Positions 41,107-51,803 of a stretch of 64,000 nucleotides of DNA are shown here, piece after piece; positions within the stretch are counted from its first letter, which is position 1, and each line of letters opens with the position of its first letter. The notes under the pieces are model-generated. The model searched no databases, was not told where the DNA came from, and was given only the letters and a program-made list of their open reading frames with translations. Source of the stretch: Shinella daejeonensis. GTDB lineage: Bacteria; Pseudomonadota; Alphaproteobacteria; Rhizobiales; Rhizobiaceae. The DNA lies in contig NZ_JAHWXY010000006.1 in the NCBI RefSeq assembly GCF_024281235.1, forward strand, positions 113,666 to 177,665, in the 5' to 3' direction. The position numbers and the translations under genes were made by a program.

Positions 41107-42570
41107 TCAGGCGCGATGGCGGAAGGCGTCGAGGGGCAGGGGCCGGTCCGGAAGCTCTATGCGGAAAAGCGTGCCGGGGGCGGATTTCTCGACAAGCGCG
41201 ATCGTGCCGCCATGGGCAAGAACGAGTTCGCGGGCGATCGCAAGCCCCAGTCCGGTGCCACCCGCCCGCACCGATCCACGGAAGGCGGAAAACAGATTTT
41301 CACGCGCCTTTTCCGGCATGCCGGGACCATTGTCCTCGATCGCGATCGTCACGACGCCGCCGGTGCGGATGGCCGATACCAGGATACGCCGCGATCCGAC
41401 CTCGACCGGCTGCGACAGCGCCTCCGCGGCATTCCGGCAGAGATTGTGGACCACCCGGAAGAGCTGCTCGCCATCGGCGTCGACCTCCAGCCCGGGCTCG
41501 ATCTCCAGGGAAAATTCGATATCGGCGCGCGCATCGAGCGCCAGCATCTCCCGGACTTCCAGCACCAGCGGCCGAAGCGGGATGAAACGCCGGCGCGGCT
41601 CCGGTTCGTGCATGCGCCCGTAGGACAGCACATCGTTGGTATAGGATACGGCCCGGTCGATGCTGCGCAGGAGTTTCGGCGCGAACCGCTTGACGACCGG
41701 ATCGTCGACATCGGCCAGCCGGTCGGACATGAGCTGCGCCGAGGCAAGGATGTTGCGCATGTCGTGGTTGATCTTCGAAACGGCCAACCCGAGATCGGCG
41801 AGGTTCTTCTGCTCCTTGAGCGTCCGCTGGAGCGCCTGCTGCATTTCGGAAAGATGCCGGCCGGCGACGGCCAGTTCGTCCTTGCCATCGGAAGGAACGA
41901 GAACCCGCGCCGGGTTCGACGGGTCGGCGGCAAAAGCGCGCACGCTCACCGTCATCTGCCGGATCGGACGGATGAACATCCGGTTGATCGCGAAGAAGAT
42001 GAGGCCGGCGGTGATCAGCGCGATGGCGATGGAGAGCACAAAAACGTTGCGCGCATAGGTCAGCATGGCCTTTCGAAGCGCGCTTTCATCGAGCAGCAAC
42101 TCGATGGTGGTATCCGAATCTCCGACCGGGCCATAGACGCGGATCACCCGGTCGCCCCCGAAAAGCAACGTCCCGAAGGCGTCGTAGATGGCGGCGGGGA
42201 TCGAGACATCGGCGATGTCATATTGCCCGTCGACACGGGGCGGCATATCGACGGCCGCCACCATGCGGGAGGCATCGGCGCGCCGCAGCACGATCGCCTT
42301 GGTGCCGGTCGCCATCAGCGTGTCGTCCTGCACCAGCCGCGGCAACTCCCGGTCCGGCAGGCCCTCGATGACCACGCTTGCGGCAGCGGCCGTATTGAGC
42401 CGGTCGCGCAGCCACATCAGCCGCATATTGGCGACCGAAGGAACAAAGATCAGCACTTCGGCGATCATCGAGAAGGCAACGGTGAGCAGGAGAAGCTTGC
42501 CCGACAGGCCGGAAAGGAAACCGGCCATCGGCATTCTGCCCTGCGCGGAAGGAGGCCCGCTCTCCACCAT
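41107..42570 (-). CDS. Sensor histidine kinase with HAMP domain
   Basis: 487 residues from the ATG at 42570 (GGGGAG ribosome site). An N-terminal membrane helix, a periplasmic segment of about 120 residues, a second helix (VLSIAIALITAGLIFFAINR) and HAMP lead to the HisKA box (SKINHDMRNILASAQLM; the H is followed by DMRN instead of E-x-R). The N-box (LCRNAAEAL), DNGPGMP and GGTGLGLAI of the HATPase follow. It has no neighbouring response regulator, so it is an orphan kinase. It lies next to the tRNA-Arg on the chromosome side of the island boundary. Confidence 0.88.
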   Translation of the reverse strand: MVESGPPSAQGRMPMAGFLSGLSGKLLLLTVAFSMIAEVLIFVPSVANMRLMWLRDRLNTAAAASVVIEGLPDRELPRLVQDDTLMATGTKAIVLRRADASRMVAAVDMPPRVDGQYDIADVSIPAAIYDAFGTLLFGGDRVIRVYGPVGDSDTTIELLLDESALRKAMLTYARNVFVLSIAIALITAGLIFFAINRMFIRPIRQMTVSVRAFAADPSNPARVLVPSDGKDELAVAGRHLSEMQQALQRTLKEQKNLADLGLAVSKINHDMRNILASAQLMSDRLADVDDPVVKRFAPKLLRSIDRAVSYTNDVLSYGRMHEPEPRRRFIPLRPLVLEVREMLALDARADIEFSLEIEPGLEVDADGEQLFRVVHNLCRNAAEALSQPVEVGSRRILVSAIRTGGVVTIAIEDNGPGMPEKARENLFSAFRGSVRAGGTGLGLAIARELVLAHGGTIALVEKSAPGTLFRIELPDRPLPLDAFRHRA

Positions 42571-42777
42571 TCTGCCACTCCCCGGCTTGCCGCCGGCGCG
42601 GCGGAAAGCGGCATGGCTGGCCGCCGCGCCTGCATCGACGGGACATCGTATCAGGCATATTAGGCGCTTGCCGCGGATTTTCCAACGCCGCGCAAGCGAA
42701 GGGCGCTGCGACCATCCGGCCACAGCGCCCGTTTCACATCCGGATCCATCGGCCGGGACGCGTCCCGCTCCGGCGGC

Positions 42778-44679
42778 TCAGGCGGCGCGCGCCTCGGTCC
42801 GCACGCCGGCGGCCAGGCCGGCCTCTTCAGTGCGGAAGCGGGCGACCAGTCCGGCGAGCCCGTCGGCCTCGCCCTTCAGCTTGTGCGTGACGGCGGACGT
42901 CTCCTCCACCATGGCGGCATTGTGCTGCGTCACCTGGTCCATCTGGTTGACGGCGGTGCTGACCTCCTGCAATCCGGTGGACTGCTCGCGCGCCGCGGTG
43001 GCGATCGAATGGATATGCTCGTCGATCCTCAGGACCCGGCTCTCGATATCGGAGAGCGCATCCCCGGTCGCCTGCACATATTTGACGCCGACGGCCACCT
43101 CCTCGCCGGACTTGGTGATGAGGCCCTTGATATCCTTGGCCGCACTTGCCGCGCGCTGGGCGAGTTCGCGAACCTCCTGCGCCACGACGGCGAAACCCTT
43201 GCCGGCCTCGCCGGCGCGCGCCGCCTCGACGCCTGCGTTCAGGGCGAGAAGGTTGGTCTGGAAGGCGATTTCGTCGATCACGTTGATGATCTGGGTGATC
43301 TCGCCGGAAGCCTGCTCGATCCGGCCCATGGCGTCGACGGCGTTGCGCACGACCTCGCCGGACTGGTGGGCGCTGCGGGTGGCCTCACCGACCATGACGG
43401 TCGCCTCCTGCGCCCGCTCCGTCGAATTCCTGACGGCCGCGGTGATCTCCTCCAGCGCGGACGAGGTCTCCTCCAGCGCGGCAGCCTGCTGCTCCGTGCG
43501 GCGGGAGAGATCGTCGGTGGCCGCGCTCAGTTCGCCCGAGCCGGCATTGATCGAATGAGTCGAGATGCGCACCTCGCGCATCGTGCTTTGCAAGATGGCG
43601 AGCGTGGCGTTGACGTTCTGCTGCAATTCGGCGAACGCGCCGCTGAACCGGCCGTCCATGGTCTGCGTCAGATCGCCTTCCGCAAGCGCGCCGACGACCC
43701 GGCGGGTTTCGGCAATGCCTTCCTCGACGCCGGCCACCAGCGCGTTGACGCTGCCGGCGAAGCGGTTGAGATCCTCGTTGTCGTAATCCCTGTCGATCCG
43801 GGCGCTGAAGTCCCCGGCGGCGGCGGCATGGACGACGGCGGCGATGGAAGACTGGAGATCGGCGCTCTTTTCGCGCAGAACCCGTTCCTGAGCATTGAGA
43901 TCGCGCACGGTGCGCGCATTTTCGCGGAACACCGCCACGGCGGCTGCCATCTCGCCGATCTCGTCCTTGCGGCCGGCATAGGGCACTTCGGTCTCGAGGT
44001 CGCCGCCGGCAAGCCGCTTCATCGTCTCCGTCACATTGCGGATCGGCCGGCTCAGTTCATTCGTCGCGATATAGAAGGCCGTGCCGCAACCGAGCGCCAG
44101 GCCGACAGCGGCGGTGCCGAGCACCATGGTCAGCATCAGCAGCCGGAAAGCCTCGACATCCGCCTTGATCGCCTCGAGATTACGGTTGTCCGTCTCCACG
44201 ACGGCGTCGATCTCCTGCTGGAACGCCTTGCGGTTGGCCCGGTTGGCCTCATTGTTGCCCTGCTCGTTGGCGGCCAGGATCGAGACCTGTGTGCCGAGAC
44301 GGGCCGTCTCCATGCGGAACGTGCGAAACTCGGCGGCCCGCGCAACCACGGCGTCGAAAGCCGCCTTCTGGACTTGCGGAACGAGCGGACGCCATTTTTC
44401 GAGCGTCGCATCCATCTCATCCAGTTCCCTGGCGATACCGGCGGCGAATTTCTTCCCTTCCTCAAGATCCCTGGAGGCGTAAATTCCCCGCGCCTCCATC
44501 ACCACGGCCGTCACCTCACGGTTCAGATGCTCGCCATAGAAGGCGCGATCGGCCGCGTTCTCGTAATCGGCGAGCTTGCGGCTGTATTCCGAAACCACAT
44601 GGAGCGCGATACCGGCGATCAACACCGCCACCAGCCCCATGACACCGACAACCAGATAGATTTTTCCTTGAATCCGCAT
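42778..44679 (-). CDS. Methyl-accepting chemotaxis protein
   Basis: 633 residues. Two membrane helices (IYLVVGVMGLVAVLIAGIAL near the N-terminus and LLMLTMVLGTAAVGLALGCG) enclose a helical periplasmic ligand domain. HAMP segments (RPIRNVTETMKRLAGGDLET and later GVEEGIAETRRVVGALAEGD) precede the MA signalling hairpin with DEIAFQTNLLALNAGVEAAR at its tip. It would control flagellar direction through CheA/CheW. No conserved C-terminal pentapeptide is evident. The start at 44679 has the ribosome site GAGGGG. Confidence 0.92.
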   Translation of the reverse strand: MRIQGKIYLVVGVMGLVAVLIAGIALHVVSEYSRKLADYENAADRAFYGEHLNREVTAVVMEARGIYASRDLEEGKKFAAGIARELDEMDATLEKWRPLVPQVQKAAFDAVVARAAEFRTFRMETARLGTQVSILAANEQGNNEANRANRKAFQQEIDAVVETDNRNLEAIKADVEAFRLLMLTMVLGTAAVGLALGCGTAFYIATNELSRPIRNVTETMKRLAGGDLETEVPYAGRKDEIGEMAAAVAVFRENARTVRDLNAQERVLREKSADLQSSIAAVVHAAAAGDFSARIDRDYDNEDLNRFAGSVNALVAGVEEGIAETRRVVGALAEGDLTQTMDGRFSGAFAELQQNVNATLAILQSTMREVRISTHSINAGSGELSAATDDLSRRTEQQAAALEETSSALEEITAAVRNSTERAQEATVMVGEATRSAHQSGEVVRNAVDAMGRIEQASGEITQIINVIDEIAFQTNLLALNAGVEAARAGEAGKGFAVVAQEVRELAQRAASAAKDIKGLITKSGEEVAVGVKYVQATGDALSDIESRVLRIDEHIHSIATAAREQSTGLQEVSTAVNQMDQVTQHNAAMVEETSAVTHKLKGEADGLAGLVARFRTEEAGLAAGVRTEARAA

Positions 44680-44988
44680 CGCGTCCCCCCTCGGTTTCAA
44701 CAGTCTTCCCGGAAGGACACCCCCCCAAACCTGTCGTCTCGGGACCCTATCGGCAAAAAGTTAAGCAGTATTTTAACGATGCCGGCCTTGCAGATCCGCG
44801 ACGGACCGCCCGATGGCCATCGCGCGCCGGCGGCGAACAATCCCGCAATTGACTCGGGCCTGTCCTTTCCCTTATAAGCCGCGCACGTTCGGAAGCCGTC
44901 TTCCCGCGAGGGTTGACGTATGCCGGGCCTTTAACGCTCCTTGCTGAATGCAAACCCAAGAAGGGCCGCACACCGCGGTATTAAATAA
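44680..44988. promoter_or_regulatory. Upstream region of the rpmH operon
   Basis: 309 bp between the divergent chemoreceptor and rpmH genes. TTGACG at 44913-44918 may be a -35 element for rpmH; no clear -10 box is visible. The AT-rich patch at 44758-44780 may belong to the chemoreceptor promoter. Confidence 0.35.
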
Positions 44989-45126
44989 ATGTCGAAGCGT
45001 ACCTACCAACCCTCCAAGCTCGTTCGCAAGCGTCGCCACGGCTTCCGCGCTCGCATGGCCACTGCCGGCGGCCGCAAGGTCCTGTCCGCCCGCCGCGCTC
45101 GCGGTCGCGCCCGCCTGTCGGCCTAA
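44989..45126 (+). CDS. rpmH: 50S ribosomal protein L34
   Basis: 45 residues: [20 protein letters not shown] then [20 protein letters not shown] and the end RARLSA. This is the full L34 family signature with one extra Ser after Met. It is a component of the large ribosomal subunit. It is followed 32 bp later by rnpA, the standard bacterial order. Confidence 0.98.
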   Translation: MSKRTYQPSKLVRKRRHGFRARMATAGGRKVLSARRARGRARLSA

Positions 45127-45158
45127 GGCCGCGTCGGCCCGAACCGAGGCGACGGGCA

Positions 45159-45551
45159 ATGACGAAAACAGTGAAACATCCTGCTGTCGGACGGCTGAAA
45201 AGCCGTCCGCAGTTTCTTTTTGTGCGCGACGGCGAAAAGCGCAAGGGGCCGACCTTCCTGCTTGAGGTCCGCGACCGGAATGCGCCGGACGAGCCGCCGC
45301 GCGTCGGCTTCACCGTCACCAAGAAACATGGCAACGCCGTCGAGCGCAACCGCATGCGGCGACGTCTCAAGGAGGCCGTCCGGCTCTCCGCCGGGTTTGC
45401 AATGCAGCCCGGACACGACTATGTCATTGTCGCCAGGCGGGACGTGCTCAGCGCGCCCTTTGAAACCCTGCAGGCCGGTCTCAAGGACAGGATCACGACA
45501 AGGCAGCAACAGAAGCAGCGGCCGCGACCCGCAGCTCCCGGGAAAAAATGA
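45159..45551 (+). CDS. rnpA: Ribonuclease P protein component
   Basis: 130-residue basic protein, partner of the RNase P RNA in tRNA 5' maturation. The central motif [19 protein letters not shown] (RNR box) is diagnostic; [11 protein letters not shown] precedes it. It stands between rpmH and yidC and overlaps yidC by 4 bp (ATGA), so the two are coupled. Confidence 0.96.
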   Translation: MTKTVKHPAVGRLKSRPQFLFVRDGEKRKGPTFLLEVRDRNAPDEPPRVGFTVTKKHGNAVERNRMRRRLKEAVRLSAGFAMQPGHDYVIVARRDVLSAPFETLQAGLKDRITTRQQQKQRPRPAAPGKK

Positions 45552-47350
45552 TGCAAAACAACCGCAATTACTTCGTGGCGATCGCATTGTCGGTGCTGAT
45601 TCTCATCGCGTGGCAATTTCTCTACGTGAACCCGAAGATCGAGGCCGATCGCGCCGCGCTCGAACTCCAGCAGACCCTCGACGCCGGCGCGGGCACGTCC
45701 GCCGACGGGACCCCGGCGGCCACAGGCCCGGCGACGAACGGCGCATTGCCGGGCGCGACGGTACCGGGCGGGTCGAGCGAAAATCGCGACGAGGCCGTCG
45801 CAAGATCGGCCCGCGTCGCAATCGATACGCCGGAACTTTCCGGCTCCATCAACCTAACCGGCGCGCGCTTCGACGACCTGCGCCTGAAGCGGTTCCACGA
45901 AACGGTCGACAAGTCGAGCCCGATCATCACGCTGTGGAGCCCGGCCGAGAGCCCGGACGGCTATTTCGCCGAACTCGGCTATGTCGGCGACCAGGCGAGC
46001 GGACAGGTGCCCGGCCCCCAGACGGTCTGGACCCAGGAAGGCGACGGCAAACTGACGACGACGACGCCGGTGACGCTGACCTTCACGAACGACAAGGGCG
46101 TCACCTTCACCCGCACGGTCTCCGTCGACGACCACTATATGTTCACCGTCGCCGATACGATCGAGAACCGCTCGGACGCAGCCGTCTCGATTTCGCCCTA
46201 CGGCCGCGTCACCCGCCTCTACAAGCCTACGGGCCCGTCGATCTACGTCCTCCATGAAGGCTTCATCGGCGTGCTCGGCGACCTCGGCCTGCAAGAGGTC
46301 GACTACAGCGATACCGAGAAGAGCACCACCATCGAACCTGGAAAGGCGACCGGCGGCTGGCTTGGCATCACCGACAAATATTGGGCGGCCGCACTGGTTC
46401 CGCCGCAGGCGACGCCCTACGAAACGCGCTTCTCGCATTTCTCCGACGGACGGCCGCGCTACCAGGCCGATTATCGCCAGGATGCCATCAGCATCGCACC
46501 CGGCCAGTCGACCGAGCTGAAAAACCTCGTCTTCGGCGGCGCCAAGGAAGTTCCGATCATCGACCGCTACGAGACCGAATACTCCATCAAGCAGTTCGAC
46601 CTGATGATCGACTGGGGCTGGTTCTGGTTCTTCACCAAGCCGATGTTCCAGCTCATGGACTATTTCTACCGCTACTTCGGCAATTTCGGCATCGCCATCC
46701 TGCTGACGACCATCGTCGTCAAGGCGCTGTTCTTCCCGCTCGCCAACAAGCAATACGCATCCATGGCGAACATGAAGAAAATCCAGCCGAAAATGGAGGA
46801 ACTGAAGGCCAAGCACGGCGACGACCGCATGGGGCTGCAACAGGCCATGATGCAGCTCTACAAGGAGGAGAAGATCAATCCGCTGGCGGGCTGCTGGCCG
46901 ATCCTGCTTCAGATTCCGGTGTTCTTCGCGCTCTACAAGGTCATTTACGTGACCATCGAGATGCGGCACGCGCCGTTCTTCGGCTGGATCCAGGACCTGT
47001 CGGCGCCGGATCCGACCTCGCTTTTCAACCTGTTCGGCCTTCTGCCCTACGATGTGCCGCATTTCCTGCTGATCGGCATCTGGCCGATCGTGATGGGCAT
47101 TACGATGTTCCTGCAAATGCGCATGAACCCGACGCCGCCCGATCCGACCCAGGCGATGATCTTCAACTGGATGCCGCTGATCTTCACCTTCATGCTGGCG
47201 AGCTTCCCGGCCGGCCTCGTCATCTACTGGGCCTGGAACAACCTGCTCTCGATCACCCAGCAGGCAATCATCATGAAGCGCCACGGCGTGAAGATCGAAC
47301 TGTTCAACAACCTCAAGGGATTGTTCGGCAAAAAGGCGGGATCGGCCTGA
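45548..47350 (+). CDS. yidC: Membrane protein insertase YidC
   Basis: 600 residues. N-terminal helix [18 protein letters not shown] (an ATG precedes this one by three bases), a large periplasmic beta-domain, then the conserved C-terminal insertase core with [40 protein letters not shown], and [17 protein letters not shown]. It inserts and folds inner-membrane proteins with or without Sec. It overlaps rnpA and is followed by a terminator-like hairpin. Confidence 0.98.
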   Translation: MMQNNRNYFVAIALSVLILIAWQFLYVNPKIEADRAALELQQTLDAGAGTSADGTPAATGPATNGALPGATVPGGSSENRDEAVARSARVAIDTPELSGSINLTGARFDDLRLKRFHETVDKSSPIITLWSPAESPDGYFAELGYVGDQASGQVPGPQTVWTQEGDGKLTTTTPVTLTFTNDKGVTFTRTVSVDDHYMFTVADTIENRSDAAVSISPYGRVTRLYKPTGPSIYVLHEGFIGVLGDLGLQEVDYSDTEKSTTIEPGKATGGWLGITDKYWAAALVPPQATPYETRFSHFSDGRPRYQADYRQDAISIAPGQSTELKNLVFGGAKEVPIIDRYETEYSIKQFDLMIDWGWFWFFTKPMFQLMDYFYRYFGNFGIAILLTTIVVKALFFPLANKQYASMANMKKIQPKMEELKAKHGDDRMGLQQAMMQLYKEEKINPLAGCWPILLQIPVFFALYKVIYVTIEMRHAPFFGWIQDLSAPDPTSLFNLFGLLPYDVPHFLLIGIWPIVMGITMFLQMRMNPTPPDPTQAMIFNWMPLIFTFMLASFPAGLVIYWAWNNLLSITQQAIIMKRHGVKIELFNNLKGLFGKKAGSA

Positions 47351-47377
47351 CCGGAACCGGACGACGGCGACAACGAG

Positions 47378-47405
47378 AACCCGGCCCCCGCGCCGGGTTT
47401 TCCTT
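47378..47405 (+). terminator. Terminator after yidC
   Basis: AACCCGGC, loop CCCCGC, GCCGGGTT followed by TTCCTTTCC: an 8-bp stem and a T-rich tail 28 bp past the yidC stop. Confidence 0.75.
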
Positions 47406-47507
47406 TCCTCGCCACAAGGCTTCCACGTATCGCATCCGCCATTCCGGCGCTTGACATTCCCCGCCAAAACCCGGAAGCGGGGACCGCAACGACAGGGGAC
47501 GACCCGC

Positions 47508-48161
47508 ATGACCGACACCAAAGCACCCGGCGAAAAGCCGCTGTTCGGCCGACCCTGGATCTTCATCCGCGGCGTGCCGGCCATGAAGTTCCTGCCGCCG
47601 GAAGGCCCGCCGGAAGTCGCCTTCGCCGGCCGATCCAATGTCGGCAAGTCCTCGCTGATCAACGCGCTCGTCGGCCACAGGGGACTGGCGCGAACCTCCA
47701 ACACGCCTGGACGCACGCAGGAACTGAACTATTTCGTTCCCGACGGCTATTCGGGCGAGGCTGGCGACCTGCCGCCGATGGCGCTCGTCGACATGCCGGG
47801 ATACGGCTATGCGCAGGCTCCGAAGGAGCAGGTCGACGCCTGGACGCGGCTCGTCTTCGACTATCTGCGCGGCCGCGCCACGCTGAAGCGCGTCTATATG
47901 CTGATCGACAGCCGCCACGGCATCAAGAAGAATGACGAGGAGGTCTTCGCGCTGCTCGACAGGGCGGCCGTCTCCTACCAGATCGTGCTGACCAAGACCG
48001 ACAAGATCAAGGAGGCGGGCGTGCCGCGACTGCACGAGGAAACCCTGCAGAAGATCGCCAAACGGCCGGCCGCCTATCCCGAGGTCATCGCGACGTCATC
48101 CGAAAAGGGAAGAGGACTGGACGAATTGCGCGCCGCGATCGTCACGGCGATCCGGCTCTGA
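47508..48161 (+). CDS. yihA: Ribosome biogenesis GTP-binding protein YihA/YsxC (EngB)
   Basis: 217 residues from the ATG at 47508. The G1 motif [35 protein letters not shown] (G3) and LTKTDKIKE (G4) are in order. It assists assembly of the 50S subunit. The position after yidC is conserved in rhizobia, and its N-terminal extension ([17 protein letters not shown]) is typical of alphaproteobacterial copies. Confidence 0.96.
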   Translation: MTDTKAPGEKPLFGRPWIFIRGVPAMKFLPPEGPPEVAFAGRSNVGKSSLINALVGHRGLARTSNTPGRTQELNYFVPDGYSGEAGDLPPMALVDMPGYGYAQAPKEQVDAWTRLVFDYLRGRATLKRVYMLIDSRHGIKKNDEEVFALLDRAAVSYQIVLTKTDKIKEAGVPRLHEETLQKIAKRPAAYPEVIATSSEKGRGLDELRAAIVTAIRL

Positions 48162-48179
48162 ACTTCGGCCCGCAAGACC

Positions 48180-48884
48180 CTATTCGAAGACCAGCGGCCC
48201 CGAGACGGCGACCGTATCGCCCCTGCCCGGCGCCGTCCGCGGTGTCTCTGCGCTGACGGCCAGCACCGCTCCCTCGACCAGCCGCTGCCGCAGGCCGGCC
48301 GGAACGGAAAGCGTCCCGTCGCCGTCCGCCGGCAGACGACCGAGCGCGATACCGGGCTTGCCGTTCTCGACGATCCAGAGCTTCAGCGCGGTATTCCTGC
48401 CCTGACCCGCGGCCGGCGTCAGGTGAATGCGTCCGCTTCGCGCGTCATAGCGGGCATGGATGCCGATCGGCAGCCCTTCGCCCGTCAGGACCGCGGCGGC
48501 GCGCCCGCGTTCGGCGGGAGGGGTGAACAGAACGGCCACCACCAGTCCCGCGCCGGCGGCCAGCGCCAGACAGCCGAACGAGCGCCAGAAGGCGAGCGAA
48601 TTCCAGAAACCGCCGGAAACCCGGCCCGAAAACACCACGTCGCAGGCTTCGGCGCGGGGTGAAAACCGCGGCACGGCAAGAACCGGCGGCGGGTCGCCAT
48701 CGAGGGTGAGATCGGCAAGACTGCGCTCCCAGCGCCTGACGATGGCGGCAAAGCGGCCATCGCGGGCCAGCCGCTCCTCGACCACGCGGCAATCTTCCCG
48801 CGACAGGGCGCCCATCACATATTCGCTGGCGATCACCTCGTCGCTGCGCGGGCTTCCGGTCTTCCTGTTGTCTGGGGCCGTCAT
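48180..48884 (-). CDS. Anti-sigma factor, RskA-like (orphan)
   Basis: 234 residues. An N-terminal anti-sigma region (SEYVMGALSREDCRVVEERL, then RRWERSLADL) is followed by one transmembrane helix (LALAAGAGLVVAVLFT) and a periplasmic RskA domain with NTALKLWIVENGKPGIALG and LVEGAVLAVSAETP. It would bind an ECF sigma factor and release it on an envelope signal. No sigma factor gene is adjacent in this window, which is unusual because the two are normally paired. It is convergent with yihA. Confidence 0.85.
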   Translation of the reverse strand: MTAPDNRKTGSPRSDEVIASEYVMGALSREDCRVVEERLARDGRFAAIVRRWERSLADLTLDGDPPPVLAVPRFSPRAEACDVVFSGRVSGGFWNSLAFWRSFGCLALAAGAGLVVAVLFTPPAERGRAAAVLTGEGLPIGIHARYDARSGRIHLTPAAGQGRNTALKLWIVENGKPGIALGRLPADGDGTLSVPAGLRQRLVEGAVLAVSAETPRTAPGRGDTVAVSGPLVFE

Positions 48885-49064
48885 CGGCGATGCAGTCTCC
48901 GACTTCCGCCACGCCGCTGTGACCGGCGCGGATCCGACTTAACATAAGTCCTGTCGGGACAGCTTACCACGCCTTCCCCCAATGCGACGCGCATTCTCTT
49001 CGTCCCTCATTCCCTCGCCGCGCAACATGAGCTAAAGAGGCCGCAGCAGTTAGACGAGGCCGCC

Positions 49065-49952
49065 ATGACCCAAACCGAAAGCGAAACCCAAGCCCGCCTT
49101 CTCGCCCAGGCGCTTCCCTTCATGCAGCGCTACGAGAATACGACCATCGTCGTGAAATATGGCGGCCACGCCATGGGCAATCCCGATCTCGGCAAGGCTT
49201 TCGCCAGCGACATCGCGCTTCTCAAGCAATCCGGCGTCAATCCCATCGTCGTTCACGGCGGCGGCCCGCAGATCGGGGCGATGCTGACCAAGATGGGCAT
49301 CGAATCGAAATTCGAAGGGGGCCTGCGCGTTACCGACGAAAAGACGGTCGAGATCGTCGAAATGGTGTTGGCGGGCTCCATCAACAAGGAGATCGTCGCG
49401 CTCATCAACCAGACCGGAGAATGGGCGATCGGTCTTTGCGGCAAGGACGGCAACATGGTCTTCGCGCAGAAGGCGAAGAAAACCGTGATCGACCCCGACA
49501 GCAATATCGAGCGCATCCTCGACCTCGGCTTCGTCGGCGAAGTGGTCGAAGTCGACCGTACGCTCATCGACCTTCTGGCGAAATCGGAGATGATTCCGGT
49601 CATCGCCCCGGTCGCGCCCGGCCGCGACGGCCATACCTACAATATCAACGCCGACACATTCGCCGGCGCGATCGCCGGCGCATTGCATGCCACGCGCCTG
49701 CTTTTCCTGACCGACGTTCCCGGCGTGCTCGACGGAAACGGCCGGCTGATCAAGGAGCTTTCCGTCGCGGAAGCCCGCGCACTCATCAGGGACGGCACGA
49801 TTTCCGGCGGCATGATCCCGAAAGTGGAAACCTGCATCGAGGCGATCGGCGCGGGCGTGCAGGGCGTGGTCATCCTCAACGGCAAGACCGCCCATTCCGT
49901 CCTGCTCGAACTCTTCACCGAACATGGCGCAGGCACGCTGATCGTTCCCTGA
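49065..49952 (+). CDS. argB: Acetylglutamate kinase
   Basis: 295 residues. It phosphorylates N-acetylglutamate, the second step of arginine synthesis, usually with feedback control by arginine. Motifs: [13 protein letters not shown], the nucleotide-binding [29 protein letters not shown] and [13 protein letters not shown]. The hexameric arginine-sensitive class normally has an N-terminal helix, present here before the kinase core ([13 protein letters not shown]). The location downstream of yihA is typical of Rhizobiaceae. Confidence 0.97.
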   Translation: MTQTESETQARLLAQALPFMQRYENTTIVVKYGGHAMGNPDLGKAFASDIALLKQSGVNPIVVHGGGPQIGAMLTKMGIESKFEGGLRVTDEKTVEIVEMVLAGSINKEIVALINQTGEWAIGLCGKDGNMVFAQKAKKTVIDPDSNIERILDLGFVGEVVEVDRTLIDLLAKSEMIPVIAPVAPGRDGHTYNINADTFAGAIAGALHATRLLFLTDVPGVLDGNGRLIKELSVAEARALIRDGTISGGMIPKVETCIEAIGAGVQGVVILNGKTAHSVLLELFTEHGAGTLIVP

Positions 49953-49967
49953 TCGGGAGGCGCGCGG

Positions 49968-50894
49968 CTACCAGAAAAGCAGTCCGAATATCCCGCCCAC
50001 GATCAGCAGGCAGCCGGCCAGTTCGGCCGGGCTCACCCGCTCGCGGAACAGGAAGTAGGACGCCGTGAAGGTGAAGACCAGTTCGATCTGGCCGAGCGCG
50101 CGGACATAGGCAACCTGCTGCAACGACATGGCCGTGAACCAGCAGGCGGAGCCGAGAACGCCCGAAACGCCGACCAGCGCCGACGACCGCCAGCTTTTCA
50201 GCACCTGCGCAATCTCCGGCGGATCGCGCCAGCCCATCCAGATCAGCATGAACGCCGTCTGGAAGGTCGTAACGCAGGCGAGCGTCACGGCGGCATTCAT
50301 GATGGGGCCCGGCCCGTCGAGCGACAGCGAGGCGCTGCGATAGGCGACGGCCGAAATGCCGAAGACGCCGCCCGAGGCGATCCCGATCAGCGAGGAACGG
50401 GCGGTCAGCGCCGCAAAGGCATTGCGCCAGGAAAGCGGCGCGCGCGAAAGCGATATCAGCATGACCCCCGCGACACCGACGATGATCGCGACGATCGCCC
50501 CGGGCGACGGCTTTTCGCCAAGAAGCACGAAACCGAAGAAGGCCGCCTGCACCGGCTCGGTCTTCGAATAGGCCGTTCCGACGGCGAAGTTGCGAAGCGA
50601 GAAGAGATAGACGAGCATCATCGTCGCAAAAATCTGCGCCAGCCCGCCGATCACCGACCATAGGGCGAAGCTCCAGTTGAACGCCGGCAGCGGGAGACCA
50701 CCGAGCCAGTGCAGAGCGAGTACATAAAGGATCGCCAGGGGGAAGCCGTAGCCGAAGCGCACGAAACTCGCCCCGCGCGTGCCGAGCGAACCCTGAAGCT
50801 GCTTTTGCAGGGCGGACCGCAGGTTCTGAAGAAAGGCCGCGGCAATGGTGATGGGGATCCAGAGTTCCATCCCCGCCGCTACCATGCGCGCCAT
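49968..50894 (-). CDS. DMT-superfamily (EamA) transporter
   Basis: 308 residues, about ten hydrophobic segments in two repeated EamA halves (for example VGTAYSKTEPVQAAFFGFVL and VRALGQIELVFTFTASYFLF). Start chosen at 50894; 50870 (MELWIPITI) is an alternative. It would move small metabolites across the inner membrane; the substrate cannot be told. It is divergent from the HAD gene with about 75 bp between starts. Confidence 0.85.
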   Translation of the reverse strand: MARMVAAGMELWIPITIAAAFLQNLRSALQKQLQGSLGTRGASFVRFGYGFPLAILYVLALHWLGGLPLPAFNWSFALWSVIGGLAQIFATMMLVYLFSLRNFAVGTAYSKTEPVQAAFFGFVLLGEKPSPGAIVAIIVGVAGVMLISLSRAPLSWRNAFAALTARSSLIGIASGGVFGISAVAYRSASLSLDGPGPIMNAAVTLACVTTFQTAFMLIWMGWRDPPEIAQVLKSWRSSALVGVSGVLGSACWFTAMSLQQVAYVRALGQIELVFTFTASYFLFRERVSPAELAGCLLIVGGIFGLLFW

Positions 50895-50968
50895 GTCAAA
50901 TCCACCGCCGGGAGGGCCGGACAGAGAATTCCGTTTGCCTATCGCGCCGCCCATGCCATAAGACGGCC

Positions 50969-51664
50969 ATGACCGACCTGCCGATAAAAACCGATTTCGC
51001 CACGATACGCGACTGGGTCTTCGACCTGGACAATACGCTCTATCCGCATCACGTCGACCTCTTCGCGCAGATCGACCGCAACATGACGGCCTATGTCTCC
51101 GCGCTGCTCGATCTGCCGCGCGACGAGGCGCGGGCCTTGCAGAAGCGTTATTATCGCGATCATGGAACGACGTTGCAGGGCCTGATGCTGCATTACGGCA
51201 TCGACCCGCTCGATTTCCTCGAGAAGGCCCACGCCATCGATTATGCCGTGCTCTCGCCGGACCTCGAGCTTGGCGAGGCGATCAGGACATTGCCCGGCCG
51301 CAAGTTCATCTTCACCAACGGCAGCGTCAAACACGCCGAGCAAGCCGCCCGGGCGCTCGGCATTCTCGACCATTTCGACGACATCTTCGACATCGTGGCT
51401 GCGGATTACGTGCCGAAGCCCGCCGATACGACCTATGACAAGTTCATGTCGCTGCACCGGGTCGACACGCAGCACGCCGTCATGTTCGAGGACCTGCCCC
51501 GCAATCTGCTCGTGCCGAAGAAGCTCGGCATGAAGACGGTGCTTCTGACGCCGCGCGACGGCCATCCCGAATTTGCCGACGCCTGGGAGAAACCCTCCGA
51601 CGAGGACCGGCATATCGATTATGCCACCTCCGATCTCCTCGGCTTCCTGAAAGCGCTGCTCTAG
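50969..51664 (+). CDS. HAD-family pyrimidine 5'-nucleotidase-like phosphatase
   Basis: 231 residues. Motif I WVFDLDNTLYPHHVDLF, motif II FIFTNGSVKHAEQAARAL, motif III KPADTTYDKF and motif IV VMFEDLPRNLLVPKKLG define a HAD phosphatase of the yeast SDT1/PHM8 type, which dephosphorylates UMP/CMP-like nucleotides. It is conserved next to argB in rhizobia. The exact substrate is inferred. Confidence 0.9.
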   Translation: MTDLPIKTDFATIRDWVFDLDNTLYPHHVDLFAQIDRNMTAYVSALLDLPRDEARALQKRYYRDHGTTLQGLMLHYGIDPLDFLEKAHAIDYAVLSPDLELGEAIRTLPGRKFIFTNGSVKHAEQAARALGILDHFDDIFDIVAADYVPKPADTTYDKFMSLHRVDTQHAVMFEDLPRNLLVPKKLGMKTVLLTPRDGHPEFADAWEKPSDEDRHIDYATSDLLGFLKALL

Positions 51665-51803
51665 CAGGCCTGATCCGGACACAAAGAAGACCCGTTCCCG
51701 ACACGACTCCGCCACAGGACTGAATTACGAATTTGTAACTGGTGCCGACCGCCTTTCTCCCTATCCTGCCTTTCAGGGACGACGATGGATGAAAGGAACG
51801 ATC

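Noticed and set aside
40899..41585. Long forward frame over the tRNA-Arg, reading AHPKGFEPLTPRFVV, and a second one reading GAPERIRTSDPQIRS
   Set aside because: These are antisense translations of the tRNA gene, a well-known source of false protein annotation. No ribosome site or conserved domain supports them.
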